A DNA stretch of 64,000 bases from an uncultured Anaeromusa sp. (GTDB lineage Bacteria > Bacillota > Negativicutes > Anaeromusales > Anaeromusaceae): NCBI RefSeq assembly GCF_963676855.1, contig NZ_OY781460.1, positions 62,001 through 126,000 on the forward strand, in the 5' to 3' direction. A program made the translations under genes and the position numbers. Below the pieces are notes generated by a model that worked only from the letters and a program-made list of their open reading frames with translations, had not been told where the DNA came from and made no database searches. Positions 35,263-44,328 of this stretch are shown here, one piece after another; position 1 is the stretch's first letter; every line of letters starts with the position of its first letter.

Positions 35263-35496
35263 ATGTTTTCACAAGAACTGTTTTGCCAACGCTTACGACA
35301 ATTAAGACAGTCTCACAACCTAACTGCCGAACAGTTAGGTAAAGAATTTAACGTCTCTAAGCAAACAGTCAGCCGTTGGGAGCTTGGCGACCGTCTGCCA
35401 CCTCTTGATGTCGCTACAGCGTTAGCCGATTATTTCAAAGTATCTCTTGATTATTTAGCAGGTCGAGCAACTACGCAAAAAATGAATGATAAATAG
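35263..35496 (+). CDS. Small XRE-family repressor
   Basis: A 77-residue single-domain HTH_3 protein (LRQLRQSHNLTAEQLGKEFN, then VSKQTVSRWELGDRLPPLDVATALADYFKVSLDYLAGR). It has no ligand domain visible. The gene starts 19 bases after two perfect 17-base palindromes and is divergent from the cyu operon, so it most likely represses both itself and cyuP-cyuA-ridA. AGAGGT precedes the ATG. Confidence 0.88.
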   Translation: MFSQELFCQRLRQLRQSHNLTAEQLGKEFNVSKQTVSRWELGDRLPPLDVATALADYFKVSLDYLAGRATTQKMNDK

Positions 35497-35550
35497 TGGC
35501 ATTCATTTTTTGCACACATTACTTTTAGACACTAAGGTTTATTCATAATC

Positions 35551-35607
35551 ATAAGCAAGAAAACTCCTGTTCAATTAGATTAATTGAACAGGAGTTTTCT
35601 TGCTTAT
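35551..35607. terminator. 27-base-pair perfect hairpin terminator
   Basis: Arms of 27 bases (starting ATAAGCAAGAAAACTCCTGT) are exact inverse complements with only GAT as loop. It lies between the convergent XRE and thyX genes and carries T runs on both strands. Confidence 0.85.
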
Positions 35608-35677
35608 AAGTTTACAAAAAATTCTTGATGGCTCAGCGTTCTCTGCACAACTATAAAAGGACCCGAAACGCAGCTCG

Positions 35678-36307
35678 TTATTCTTCAATCTGAATATCGT
35701 CGAATATCGCTGGCAAAATAGCTCGCATCCTTTTAAACAAAGGAATGCTAACCTCTCTCATTTGAGGATGAGCTTTAGGGGCAGTTCGGAGCTTAAAAAA
35801 ATGACGCCATTCTCTCAAATTCATGGTCACGATAATTTCTGTCTTGAGACTATTCGGCAAAACACTACGCGCCTGCTCAGGTTTCGCCCCACTTTCAATT
35901 AAGGCAATATACGTATCTTCGGCTGCCTTCATTTGATTCACCCACATCGAATACGGTGCCGAGCCTTCTTCCCAATAGCACGGTCTTATGAAAGTAAGCT
36001 CTTTACCAAACTTATCTTGTGAATAATTACAGTATCTAGTACTTTCTTGGCTGTAGCTTGCAATCCTATGACGTACAATCTCATGTGTAACACCACGATC
36101 ACAAATAATTCTAGCGGTGACTTTTTCATGTTCAATAACAGATTCGTGTCCACTCTTAATTATTTTTCTTATAAATGGCTCAGCAGACTCGGCACTGACG
36201 CCGCTCTCACTCTTGTAGCACACACGTCCATAATTTTCTATACTTTGAATAATTTCTTGAGGGTTAATTATTCCAAGCAACTCAAATGACGGAGAAATAA
36301 CTCGCAT
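35678..36307 (-). CDS. thyX: Flavin-dependent thymidylate synthase
   Basis: A 209-residue ThyX that methylates dUMP to dTMP using FAD and methylenetetrahydrofolate. The signature RHRIASYSQESTRY matches RHRxxSxxxxSxR, and SVLPNSLKTEIIVTMNLREW is also typical. The start at 36307 is chosen because AGGAGG lies seven bases upstream; 12 extra codons upstream lack a ribosome site. It begins 36 bases after the Rossmann-like gene, in the same direction and with no terminator between, so it may be the last gene of the methyltransferase/ATPase operon. Confidence 0.95.
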   Translation of the reverse strand: MRVISPSFELLGIINPQEIIQSIENYGRVCYKSESGVSAESAEPFIRKIIKSGHESVIEHEKVTARIICDRGVTHEIVRHRIASYSQESTRYCNYSQDKFGKELTFIRPCYWEEGSAPYSMWVNQMKAAEDTYIALIESGAKPEQARSVLPNSLKTEIIVTMNLREWRHFFKLRTAPKAHPQMREVSIPLFKRMRAILPAIFDDIQIEE

Positions 36308-36343
36308 TTCCAGCCCTCCTAATTGATATTTTTCTATCCACAA

Positions 36344-37333
36344 TTACTTAGCACATTCCCTTATCTTACTCAAGTCGATAATCGTAATATTATCGCTTGG
36401 TTCAGAATATTTTTGTGTATTATACATTTCAGGAACAGCATAACACACTTGTATTTTAGGATTTCTCAGTGCAACGATTGCTGTTGCAACAGTAGAAATT
36501 TTAGTATTAAGAGGTACTATAATATTGTTCTCATTAGGTTTTTCAGCAATAACATCGCATAGCACCTTAACTGTTTTTTCTACATTCTGACACGAGAATG
36601 TAAATGACTCACTAATAAGTCCTTGAAAACTATTCTTCCATTCATCAAACCTACCTTTAAAATACCTCATCGCGTCTTCGTGACTAGCATCAGTTGGCTC
36701 ATTGCAGTCTCCAAGAGACAGTAAATCAGGTTCAATAATTTCAATTAGGCGTGTAGCTCTTTCTGTTTCATAACCAGCTAATACAATTAAATGATTTTTC
36801 GCTGATGGCTTAAGGCGTCCTGGGTAACCTATAACATTTCTAACATCACAACATCCTTTGCTCAACCATATCTTATCGGGTGAATCACCACCAGAATACA
36901 TCAACGCACCATTATATAAGCATAAAATGGATTTAAATTCATCTTTGTTATCATAAAGAAAGCGCAGAAGTATTAACAAAGCTTCATGGGTAAATGTAGA
37001 AATATCAACGACAATGGCCTCTGTACATCTATCGATTAACGTTTTTACAATTTCCGCCATACCATCAGCAATACTGAGTGGTTCAGTTATGTTTACTTCT
37101 TTTACCTTGCAATTTGGCATATGCTCACATATAGTATTTACATTTTCTTGATTATCAACACCTGAATTCCCGCCAATATTTCTTAATATAATAGTTTCAG
37201 CAATCCTACTAGTATCTAAAGTCAATGGAATAGAGACACTTCTCTTTTCAAAACTTGCAAAGCAAATAAACGAATAACTCATTGGAAGAACTTCATTAAT
37301 TTGCATTTTCTTCAGTTTATTTATGCCTTCCAT
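36344..37333 (-). CDS. Rossmann-like protein of the methyltransferase-HD-ATPase array
   Basis: A 329-residue protein I cannot assign to a named family. Two alpha/beta lobes are visible: one begins YSFICFASFEKRSVSI and contains EAIVVDISTFTHEALLILL; the second begins NHLIVLAGYETERATRLIEI and ends with NIIVPLNTKISTVATAIVAL. Alternating hydrophobic strands suggest Rossmannoid nucleotide- or ligand-binding folds, as in sensor domains of defence systems. GGGAGG eight bases before the ATG, within the end of the ATPase gene. Fourth gene in the array. Function unknown. Confidence 0.6.
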   Translation of the reverse strand: MEGINKLKKMQINEVLPMSYSFICFASFEKRSVSIPLTLDTSRIAETIILRNIGGNSGVDNQENVNTICEHMPNCKVKEVNITEPLSIADGMAEIVKTLIDRCTEAIVVDISTFTHEALLILLRFLYDNKDEFKSILCLYNGALMYSGGDSPDKIWLSKGCCDVRNVIGYPGRLKPSAKNHLIVLAGYETERATRLIEIIEPDLLSLGDCNEPTDASHEDAMRYFKGRFDEWKNSFQGLISESFTFSCQNVEKTVKVLCDVIAEKPNENNIIVPLNTKISTVATAIVALRNPKIQVCYAVPEMYNTQKYSEPSDNITIIDLSKIRECAK

Positions 37334-37336
37334 TGA

Positions 37337-39148
37337 TCAAGCCTCCCAAAAATCAGCGAATGTCAATTGCATAATCCCGTTGTCCTTATCGCTTTTACCT
37401 ACAACTATTTCTCTCAACTGCTTCCCATTGTAAATAGCTCGTTTTAAATCTTCATTGGTCATAAATAAATATCCTTGAAAGCCAGTCGGATCAAGTGTAA
37501 ATATTGGTGCGAAGCACCGATTAAGTACATACAATGTAGTTCGCCCATTTCCATCCTTATTACCAATAAGTGATTCATGCAAAAAGCCAAGTCTTACTCC
37601 TAAATTAAAGATACTTTTCAACTCGGAATCGGGTTGATTGGAGAGAGCTATTGAAAATACTTTTCTTTCTGATCTATCAGAGATAAGTATTTCATGAAAA
37701 GTCTTGCCCATCGCGTTGATCAAGTTTCCAAGTTTATCCGTACTGTAGTTTGGAGAATCAGTTGTTGCAATGGGTAAATCATCATCATTTATCTGTTCAC
37801 TCTTTCTTAGTTCATTGAAGAGGTAAAAATCAGCCTTAGCTCTCATCACTTCATCCTGAATAGAAGGACTGACAAATTTAATACTCCCTGCTTTACTATT
37901 GGTTGCCTTATCATACATTTTAGCAACAGCATCTAGTAAATAGCGAATAATACCAGATGAAAGATGAATTACATTGTCTAAACCTGCGTACTTGTATGTC
38001 ATGCGTGATTTTCGAGTCCCACCAAGATCGCGAATAAAATTCGGAGTTGCATAACGCCTAACATCATCTCCCTCCCTGTAACCTCTACCCGACTCAGAAT
38101 AAGCACGACGAATTTTCTCTTCCTCTTCTTTAATTTTTTGCTCTTGATTTTTATCTGATGGAAAGAATTCTTCCGGCTCTATTTCAATGCCAGATAGTTT
38201 AAGCCTTTTACGCAATATGTCAGTAGCTTTTTTGTGAAAATCTGCTGTTTTTGTTGTATACAGATACGAAATATTTATATCTTGGTAATCATGTGGCGAT
38301 TCAACCAGTATACCTGCACTCGTCAGAAAAGTTTTGTATAACCCAATTTGTGATGACACTTTCAGACTAATAGTAGGTTGCGTTCTACAGGCAAGCCAAG
38401 AATTTAAAATTTCGGTCTGAATTTTACTCAAATTGTCAGCATCATCTATAAAAATAAACAGCGGCTTATCTTGAGGAAATCCAGGTAATGCACTGAGTTT
38501 TTTAAACACTGGAACAATAAATCGAGTGAACGACAATAACGGCAAGGAATACGAATAATCGACACTCTTAGTATCAAATAAACTTATTAAATACGGGATA
38601 AACTCACACGCCATAAGAAACATATGTTCATGCAAGGAGTTGAAGAATTTTTTTGCAGAGGTAAAATCCACATCAATTTCACCTCTGTATCCGGCAGCAC
38701 GCAAATATACCAAATAGCAATTTTGATAAAATTCTTCATATGCGTTTCGCTCGCGCTCATAAATTTCTTCATCAAAAGGGATAATCGAAAGATTATGAAG
38801 CATATGCATAACAACATGAACGGACATAAAATGTTCATTGAGCATGTATGGAGCATGCTTATCATCAAGTTTGCGCAATTCTTGTAAGTTTAAGCTTGTT
38901 TTCTTTATTGGTACACATAATGCTACAAAAGGAAGCTCGCTGAAACGCTTTCCCTCCCTAATCATAAGGACATCCGGTAAAGAACAACGAATAAGCATAC
39001 TTTTCCCGCACCCACGCGCACCTGTTATGAGGACATTTCCTTCACGTGTGATTTCAGGGTAATCTGAATACATTTCCACAAAAAATTGATCAGCTTGCTC
39101 GGCGGTTAAGTCTTCAGGGCTTATGATTTCAAATGGATTTCTTCTCAC
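37337..39148 (-). CDS. P-loop ATPase of ORC/STAND-like type
   Basis: A 603-residue ATPase with Walker A GARGCGKSM (about 44-52) and Walker B LFIFIDDAD (about 240-248). Between them are long helical inserts; the C-terminal about 150 residues look like winged-helix material (KLGNLINAMGKTFHEIL, SIFNLGVRLGFLHESL). This pattern fits ORC/CDC6-like or other STAND-related ATPases common in bacterial conflict systems. The start codon is GTG, overlapping the HD gene stop in GTGA, so the two are translationally coupled. Specific role unknown; it may sense a threat or organise a complex. Confidence 0.7.
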   Translation of the reverse strand: MRRNPFEIISPEDLTAEQADQFFVEMYSDYPEITREGNVLITGARGCGKSMLIRCSLPDVLMIREGKRFSELPFVALCVPIKKTSLNLQELRKLDDKHAPYMLNEHFMSVHVVMHMLHNLSIIPFDEEIYERERNAYEEFYQNCYLVYLRAAGYRGEIDVDFTSAKKFFNSLHEHMFLMACEFIPYLISLFDTKSVDYSYSLPLLSFTRFIVPVFKKLSALPGFPQDKPLFIFIDDADNLSKIQTEILNSWLACRTQPTISLKVSSQIGLYKTFLTSAGILVESPHDYQDINISYLYTTKTADFHKKATDILRKRLKLSGIEIEPEEFFPSDKNQEQKIKEEEEKIRRAYSESGRGYREGDDVRRYATPNFIRDLGGTRKSRMTYKYAGLDNVIHLSSGIIRYLLDAVAKMYDKATNSKAGSIKFVSPSIQDEVMRAKADFYLFNELRKSEQINDDDLPIATTDSPNYSTDKLGNLINAMGKTFHEILISDRSERKVFSIALSNQPDSELKSIFNLGVRLGFLHESLIGNKDGNGRTTLYVLNRCFAPIFTLDPTGFQGYLFMTNEDLKRAIYNGKQLREIVVGKSDKDNGIMQLTFADFWEA

Positions 39149-40185
39149 GAGCTGACGCCTCCAGCCATTGCATTTTTCAACTCCGTCCCATTAGAAAAAT
39201 CTTCTTTTTGATTGCCTTCAAGAAAATTTTCAAACTGTGTACAGCCTGGCTCAGGATAACCAAGTAATCTTAGGCGAAACGACTGTTCTCGAGCACATTT
39301 TCGAGTACTGTCCTTTTCCATAATACAAATCTTCACATTAATGGTTGTTATCCCAATATAATCCCCTGCATATTTTCGACAATACTCCAATTCTCGCATA
39401 CATTTTGCAAGCCTTGTTTTTATTTCATCATAAAGAAAAACTTCATCATCTTTCTTGCCAAGTCGTTTTTGAGTGTACTCATACGGTATGCGATAACGAA
39501 ATGAAATAGTTTCTCCATCAATGAAGATTGGTTCAAGCGATTCAGAATATGCATGAAAGACTTCATTTTCTTTTGGTACCATGACATTACTACAACGACT
39601 TATATCATCAGCTAATTCATCAGCAAATCGCAATATCGCGGCAAGCAACGCAGGTCTTATCGACATACCATTACAATGTCCATTCATCTCTAATTTTCGA
39701 AGAGTATCTTTGTCTTTTGTGATTTTTTCGGAATATCCCCCATGCGCTGTAGCGATATCAATAACATATCTTTGTTCGACGTAATCAAGAGGAAGATTTT
39801 TGTCCAATTCGTCGATCACTCTTCCAATTTTTTGCTCATGATCTTCGCGACCATAAATATTACCAACATCATGAAAATGAATAGCTAAAAGCAATAGAAA
39901 AATTTCATAACCTTTTAGCTCATCAATTTTTGAACCAAGAACATCAGCGGCTTTTTTCATAACCATTTGGACATGTTCAACTCCATGGTCTGTCAATAAA
40001 CCGTCTCCTGCAATAGCCGCACCTAATGTCACATTAGGATGGTGCTTCTCATTTAGGAATTTTTCTATATAATCGTATTTTTCAATTAGGCCTTGCTGTA
40101 TATCAGGAAATTCCTGCTCCCCTTCCCCGCTCCAGCGCTGTTCCAAAGCATATTTAAGTTTATCTTTGGGAGAAAAAACACTCAT
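39145..40185 (-). CDS. HD-superfamily phosphohydrolase of the array
   Basis: A 346-residue protein with metal-binding HD motifs: TDHGVEHVQMV, LLAIHFHDVGNIYGREDHE (HD doublet), DIATAHGG and AILRFADELADD. HD enzymes of this sort cleave phosphoester bonds in nucleotides or nucleic acid. The start at 40185 is chosen because GAGGTG lies five bases before this ATG; a GTG at 40191 overlaps it. It follows the methyltransferase by nine bases and overlaps the ATPase by four, so all are one operon. It is the best candidate for the effector; that is inference. Confidence 0.75.
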   Translation of the reverse strand: MSVFSPKDKLKYALEQRWSGEGEQEFPDIQQGLIEKYDYIEKFLNEKHHPNVTLGAAIAGDGLLTDHGVEHVQMVMKKAADVLGSKIDELKGYEIFLLLLAIHFHDVGNIYGREDHEQKIGRVIDELDKNLPLDYVEQRYVIDIATAHGGYSEKITKDKDTLRKLEMNGHCNGMSIRPALLAAILRFADELADDISRCSNVMVPKENEVFHAYSESLEPIFIDGETISFRYRIPYEYTQKRLGKKDDEVFLYDEIKTRLAKCMRELEYCRKYAGDYIGITTINVKICIMEKDSTRKCAREQSFRLRLLGYPEPGCTQFENFLEGNQKEDFSNGTELKNAMAGGVSS

Positions 40186-40194
40186 TGTCACACC

Positions 40195-41268
40195 TCAAAC
40201 CTCATTTACGATAGTTTGGAATACATGCTTTGCCAATAAAGGTGGAACTGCATTTCCAACTTGTTGCTGTTGATAACCTATACTGCCTTTAAATACGTAG
40301 CTATCGGGGAAAGATTGCAATCGAGCTGCTTCGCGCACAGATAGTCCCCGATTATATCTTGGATGAATCAACATATTTTTCCGATAGTTTCCTATTACAA
40401 CAGAGACGTCATCCTCGCGCAACCTATGATAAACTCCTGTATGGCAACGTGATACATCAGCATAATTTCCCATAAGTTCCGGTGGAATCGAAGTCCAATT
40501 TTCCCCTTGTTTAATATATTCATATCTTTTCAAAATATAATCAGCATTTCGAGATACTAAATGTCCGGAACACTCGGTTAACCCCTGCCGCATAAGCTCG
40601 GCATAGCTATTATCACTTTCTTGTGCATATGGTAGAATATCAATATTAGAGCCATTGCAAAGTTGAGGCAAATCTGAAAGCGCATCACGCACCGTAGTCA
40701 CTGGTGCAATTCTTGCAGGCTCAAGATTAACCTTTTTCCCAACCCTCGATCCTACAATAAACAGCCGACTCCTCTTCTGCGGCACTCCAAAATCAGACGC
40801 TTTTAGAATCGCATATGAGCATGTGTAACCAGTAGCATTAAAATCAGCGAGCACTTCATTAAAAAAAGCCCCAGACTCCAGTTCAAGCATTCCTGTAACA
40901 TTTTCAAACACAACCCACTGCGGAGTTAAAAGTTTTAATATTCTGACAAATTCTTTATACAACCAATTAGTTTCATTTGAACGATTATTGGTACGCCGAT
41001 TAGATGTTGAAAAGCCTTGGCAAGGAGCTCCTCCAAAAAGAACTATCTCATTGCCAGAATTATTTATAGATATTTCAGCAATTTCACGTATATCTCTATT
41101 AATTACATTTGTATTTGGATGATTTGCTTTATATGTTTCTACTGCATATTTATCTACTTCAACTGAGTGCGTCACTGTTATGCCGGCAGACTCAGCACCA
41201 AGAGACATTCCCCCTGCACCAGAAAAAAGATCAATACCAATTATTGTTTTTGAAGTCAAACGGGCCAC
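40195..41268 (-). CDS. DNA (cytosine-5) methyltransferase
   Basis: A 357-residue Dcm-type enzyme. Motif I is IGIDLFSGAGGMSLG, motif IV GGAPCQGFS with the catalytic Cys, motif VI FENV, motif VIII QKRSRLFIVG, and motif X GNAVPPLLA near the end. A target-recognition region lies between about 200 and 300. The start is GTG 41268 or possibly TTG 41259; the ribosome site (GGTGGGG) is weak. It is the first gene of the array and has no cognate restriction endonuclease in the window, so it probably marks self DNA for the HD/ATPase/Rossmann genes that follow. Confidence 0.92.
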   Translation of the reverse strand: MARLTSKTIIGIDLFSGAGGMSLGAESAGITVTHSVEVDKYAVETYKANHPNTNVINRDIREIAEISINNSGNEIVLFGGAPCQGFSTSNRRTNNRSNETNWLYKEFVRILKLLTPQWVVFENVTGMLELESGAFFNEVLADFNATGYTCSYAILKASDFGVPQKRSRLFIVGSRVGKKVNLEPARIAPVTTVRDALSDLPQLCNGSNIDILPYAQESDNSYAELMRQGLTECSGHLVSRNADYILKRYEYIKQGENWTSIPPELMGNYADVSRCHTGVYHRLREDDVSVVIGNYRKNMLIHPRYNRGLSVREAARLQSFPDSYVFKGSIGYQQQQVGNAVPPLLAKHVFQTIVNEV

Positions 41269-41649
41269 CCCACCGCAAAAAATAACTTAATAAAATTCAT
41301 TCAATTTTACTATCTTTCTTAATGATTTTCGTACCGCATCGAGAATAATATCGATCATAGTCTCAAATTGCACATACGATAACCACTATAACTTGAACAT
41401 ATTTTAAATTTTACTATATTTTTTTCATTCCGTATATATAACCATTTGGGAAGCAACGGGGACATTTTTTGTCTTCTTTTTCTATAATCCTAAGAAATGC
41501 GGGACGGTTCTCTTTCTTCTAACAACGGAAGAACCAACTATAATACTTTACATTCACGTCCTAAGATGATTGATGTTACTCATTGCACTCCCTTTTCACT
41601 TCTTGTAAGCTTTCCCACCCCCCCAAAAGAACATCTCTAATGTCACATA
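41269..41649. other. Intergenic region with REP-like fragments
   Basis: No gene is seen. AACGGGGACATTTTTTGTCT begins at 41455 and GCGGGACGGTTCTCTTTCTT at 41509. These resemble the short GGGACGGTTC-type repeats often scattered in Firmicutes genomes; a related fragment (inverse) is at 63348. The promoter of the methyltransferase should be here but is not clear. Confidence 0.35.
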
Positions 41650-42386
41650 TTAAAATTCATATTCCACAATGTCCGCAAAAAATTCAGGTGATTTTTTTTT
41701 CATCCTTAACAATTCCTTATAAAATAAATCCTCATCACTATCTGGAAACAAATTCCTTGCTTCTGGTATTCCAGTCATATCAAAATTTTTATCTAATGCA
41801 ATTTTAATGGATATGTTTGCAGCTGCAGCATTTATCTCAGTGAAATGGAAAAATGGCAATGCACAAGTTTGCCTAAGTGGCCTGATAGGAGGAATATGTG
41901 AAAAAATATCTATTTTATCAATTAACCAATTAGTCTTATAAACTGCCGGACTAGAAAATCTGAAACAATATACTACAGATTCTTTAAAATCATCTTTAGG
42001 TACAAAAGTAGCTTTCCCATTACTTTTTTTGACAAATTGATTGGTTGCAAAGAAAAATGCTACCCCCAAATCGAACGTAACATCTAACCCGAGAGTTTGC
42101 AATCCATAGTGTTGCTCAAGAGCTGTTAGCGTTTGCTTATAATAAGGTGACACAATTATATCTTTCCACCGCTTATAATATTCATTACTCTCCTCATCAT
42201 TGAAATCTTCTAAATCAGAGTTTGTATGAATCCCATATTTTTCAAAGTTTTCTTTATGCATTTTTGACACATTTATACCTTTAAATATTAAATCATTGGC
42301 GAAGATTGAATCAAATAAAGAGTGACCTGGATCGATAGTTCTTAATACATCACTATTTCCCCGCCAAAGTCCAGGTAGTATTAACT
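41650..42386 (-). pseudogene. FRG-domain gene, C-terminal part (split by IS)
   Basis: From the IS edge this frame reads LILPGLWRGNSDVLRTIDPG and then the core FRG pattern LEQHYGLQTLGLDVTFDLGVAFFFA, ending after 244 codons. It is the 3' part of the gene whose 5' part is at 43633-44068. If the IS and one ACT copy are removed, the two frames join without shift to give a 389-residue protein. Read alone, the reading frame begins inside the IS, so any product would be a fragment. Confidence 0.85.
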
Positions 42387-42449
42387 TGAACCGTATTGCT
42401 TTTTGCGGACAAGAAGAATGGCTAGTAAAATAAAGCCAGGAGGTGTCCA

Positions 42450-42740
42450 ATGAAAAGCAAACAGTTTGATGCAGAGTTTAAAAAAGACATTGTAAAGCTA
42501 TACCTGAATGGAAGCCGGAGTTGTGAAAGTTTAGCTAACGAGATAGGTATTCATCAAAATACAGTTTACAAGTGGATTCGCCTGTACAATGAAGATCCAG
42601 AGCATGCCTTTCCGGGATCAGGAAACCTAAAACCAGATGAAGACGAGCTGAGAAAAGCCAATCGCCGCATTCACGAATTGGAAAACGAGATTGCTATTTT
42701 AAAGCAGGCAGCGGTGTACTTCGCAAAGAACAGCCGGTAA
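42450..42740 (+). CDS. IS3-family transposase OrfA
   Basis: A 96-residue helix-turn-helix protein (FDAEFKKDIVKLYLNGSRSC ... IHQNTVYKWIRLY) with a C-terminal leucine-zipper helix (RKANRRIHELENEIAILKQA). It binds the IS ends. AGGAGG is eight bases upstream. Its end overlaps the OrfB frame, allowing a -1 frameshift at the CGCAAAGAAC region to make the fused transposase. Confidence 0.93.
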   Translation: MKSKQFDAEFKKDIVKLYLNGSRSCESLANEIGIHQNTVYKWIRLYNEDPEHAFPGSGNLKPDEDELRKANRRIHELENEIAILKQAAVYFAKNSR

Positions 42741-43618
42741 AATATCAGTTCATCCATGATAACCGCTTCAAGTATGCTGTTCTGGAGATATGCCGCGTCG
42801 TGGAAGTTTCAAGAAGCGGTTATTATGCTTGGGTAAAAGCTGGGTGCCCTCAAGCGCATGCCAAAGATGCCGTGCTAGTGGCGGCGATTCGCCAAATCGA
42901 ACGCGAAAATGATGGAAACTACGGTGTTCAAAAAGTGTATGAAGAGCTCCGGGAAGAAAGAAACATTTCTATTGGACGCAGCAAAGTTCAGCGGCTTATG
43001 CATGAAAACGGGATTAGAGCACAGATAAAAAGCAAATATAAACCGCAAACAACCAAATCGGATCCTACTGCAAAAGCCTTCCCTAATTTACTGAATCAAA
43101 ACTTTGACGTTACGGAAGTTAACAAGGTATGGTTAGCCGATATTACGTATATCAAAGTGGGTGGTAAATGGTCGTATGTGGCAGCCGTATTGGACTTGGC
43201 TCGACGAAAAATAGTGGGTTGGTCTATTGGCACGCGTCCTACGGCTAGCTTAGCCTGCCAGGCGCTTAAAATAGCGCTGGCGAAGGAAAAACCAACCCGA
43301 GGATTGATCCACCACTCAGATCAGGGAAGCCAATATACGTCCAAAGAATATAAGGAACTGCTCACAGAACACCAAATTATTGGTAGTATGAGCCGCAAGG
43401 GTAATCCCTACGATAATGCGCCTATGGAATCCTTTTTCCGCTTACTCAAAGTAGAGCACGTTAAGAAACGATCTTTTTCGTCAATGAACCAAGCAGCTAC
43501 AAGTATTGGGAGTTGGATGGATTACTATAATATACGCAGACGGCATAGCGCATTAGGAGGCATGTCTCCGTTAATGTATGAGGTTCGGAGGAATCAGCCG
43601 TTTAACGTGTCCGCGTAA
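42740..43618 (+). CDS. IS3-family transposase OrfB (DDE integrase)
   Basis: The frame runs open from before 42740 (KYQFIHDNRFKYAVLEICRV), entered by frameshift from OrfA; a GTG at 42800 is an alternative start. The HTH_21 segment is followed by an rve integrase core with the catalytic triad: Asp in VWLADITYIKV, Asp in HHSDQGSQYTS, Glu in NAPMESFFRLLKVE. The C-terminus WMDYYNIRRRHSALGGMSP is typical. Intact. Confidence 0.92.
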   Translation, partial: KYQFIHDNRFKYAVLEICRVVEVSRSGYYAWVKAGCPQAHAKDAVLVAAIRQIERENDGNYGVQKVYEELREERNISIGRSKVQRLMHENGIRAQIKSKYKPQTTKSDPTAKAFPNLLNQNFDVTEVNKVWLADITYIKVGGKWSYVAAVLDLARRKIVGWSIGTRPTASLACQALKIALAKEKPTRGLIHHSDQGSQYTSKEYKELLTEHQIIGSMSRKGNPYDNAPMESFFRLLKVEHVKKRSFSSMNQAATSIGSWMDYYNIRRRHSALGGMSPLMYEVRRNQPFNVSA

Positions 43619-43632
43619 TCCAATACGGTTCA

Positions 43633-44068
43633 ACTCTTCTTTCCCATTCTGTTCCCCAATTCTATCCATGATAGGGTTGGGGAACAATCTACTCGCATAA
43701 TATCTTTGACTCTGCCCTCTAAAACTCATCATCCCCTTTTTAAATGAGTCATTTGAGCTGATGTAATCACATGCTTCCTTTAAAGATTTAACTATTATAA
43801 CGTTATCCTTCCCCCCCCATCCTTTGGTGTCAAATTCTCCTTTTGCCATTGATAAAAACACTTCTTTTGGATAACAACTATACGGTAGATAATTACCATA
43901 AAAACCATCAATAACAACCTCATGCTTATTTCCAGAGCAATCTAAAAAATAGCCGGATTCTAATATATCCTCTATAATATCTCGATTAACGCCATTACAA
44001 GTTAAAAACTCACCCAATTGCTCAATCTCACGAGCAAAACAATCTCGAAAAGTTTTATCATTAAGCAT
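43633..44068 (-). pseudogene. FRG-domain gene, N-terminal part (split by IS)
   Basis: 145 codons from the ATG at 44068 (GGAG 11 bases upstream) to the IS edge. It contains KGMMSFRGQSQRYYASRLFP, the FRG motif that names the family (FRG domains occur in toxin and defence proteins). Beyond 43633 the frame runs into the IS right end and stops. Together with 41650-42386 it forms one interrupted gene just upstream of the methyltransferase array and on the same strand. Confidence 0.85.
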
Positions 44069-44242
44069 TGTTAATTCCACTCCTAAGCTTAACTGGATTA
44101 GATTCTATTTCGTTTCTTTTAGATTTAGAAAAGCATTATAAATACAAGACAACCACCCATTCCTTTTTGTCATACCCTCACCAGCTCCATCTTTCTCTCT
44201 TTTTTATCGTTTTGCTCAAACTATAATTATTTTATTTCACAT

Positions 44243-44294
44243 AAAAAAGGAAGTTCCTGCAACCACTTAAACTTTTTGCAGAAACTTCCTTTTC
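44243..44294 (-). terminator. Terminator after the AraC-type gene
   Basis: AGGAAGTTCCTGCAA pairs with TTGCAGAAACTTCCT with one internal mismatch; A/T tracts on both sides. Confidence 0.7.
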
Positions 44295-44328
44295 TATATT
44301 CATTTTTATACTTGGTTCAAACGCGCCC

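Larger units (their letters stand above)
42387..43632 (+). mobile_element. IS3-family (IS150-like) insertion sequence, 1246 bp
   Basis: Ends are TGAACCGTATTGCTTTTTGC at the left and, inverted, TGAACCGTATTGGATTACGC at the right, with CGGACA conserved a little further in. It is flanked by ACT at 42384-42386 and 43633-43635, a 3-base target duplication normal for IS3. It carries orfA and orfB in overlapping frames. It looks intact and so possibly active. Confidence 0.92.
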
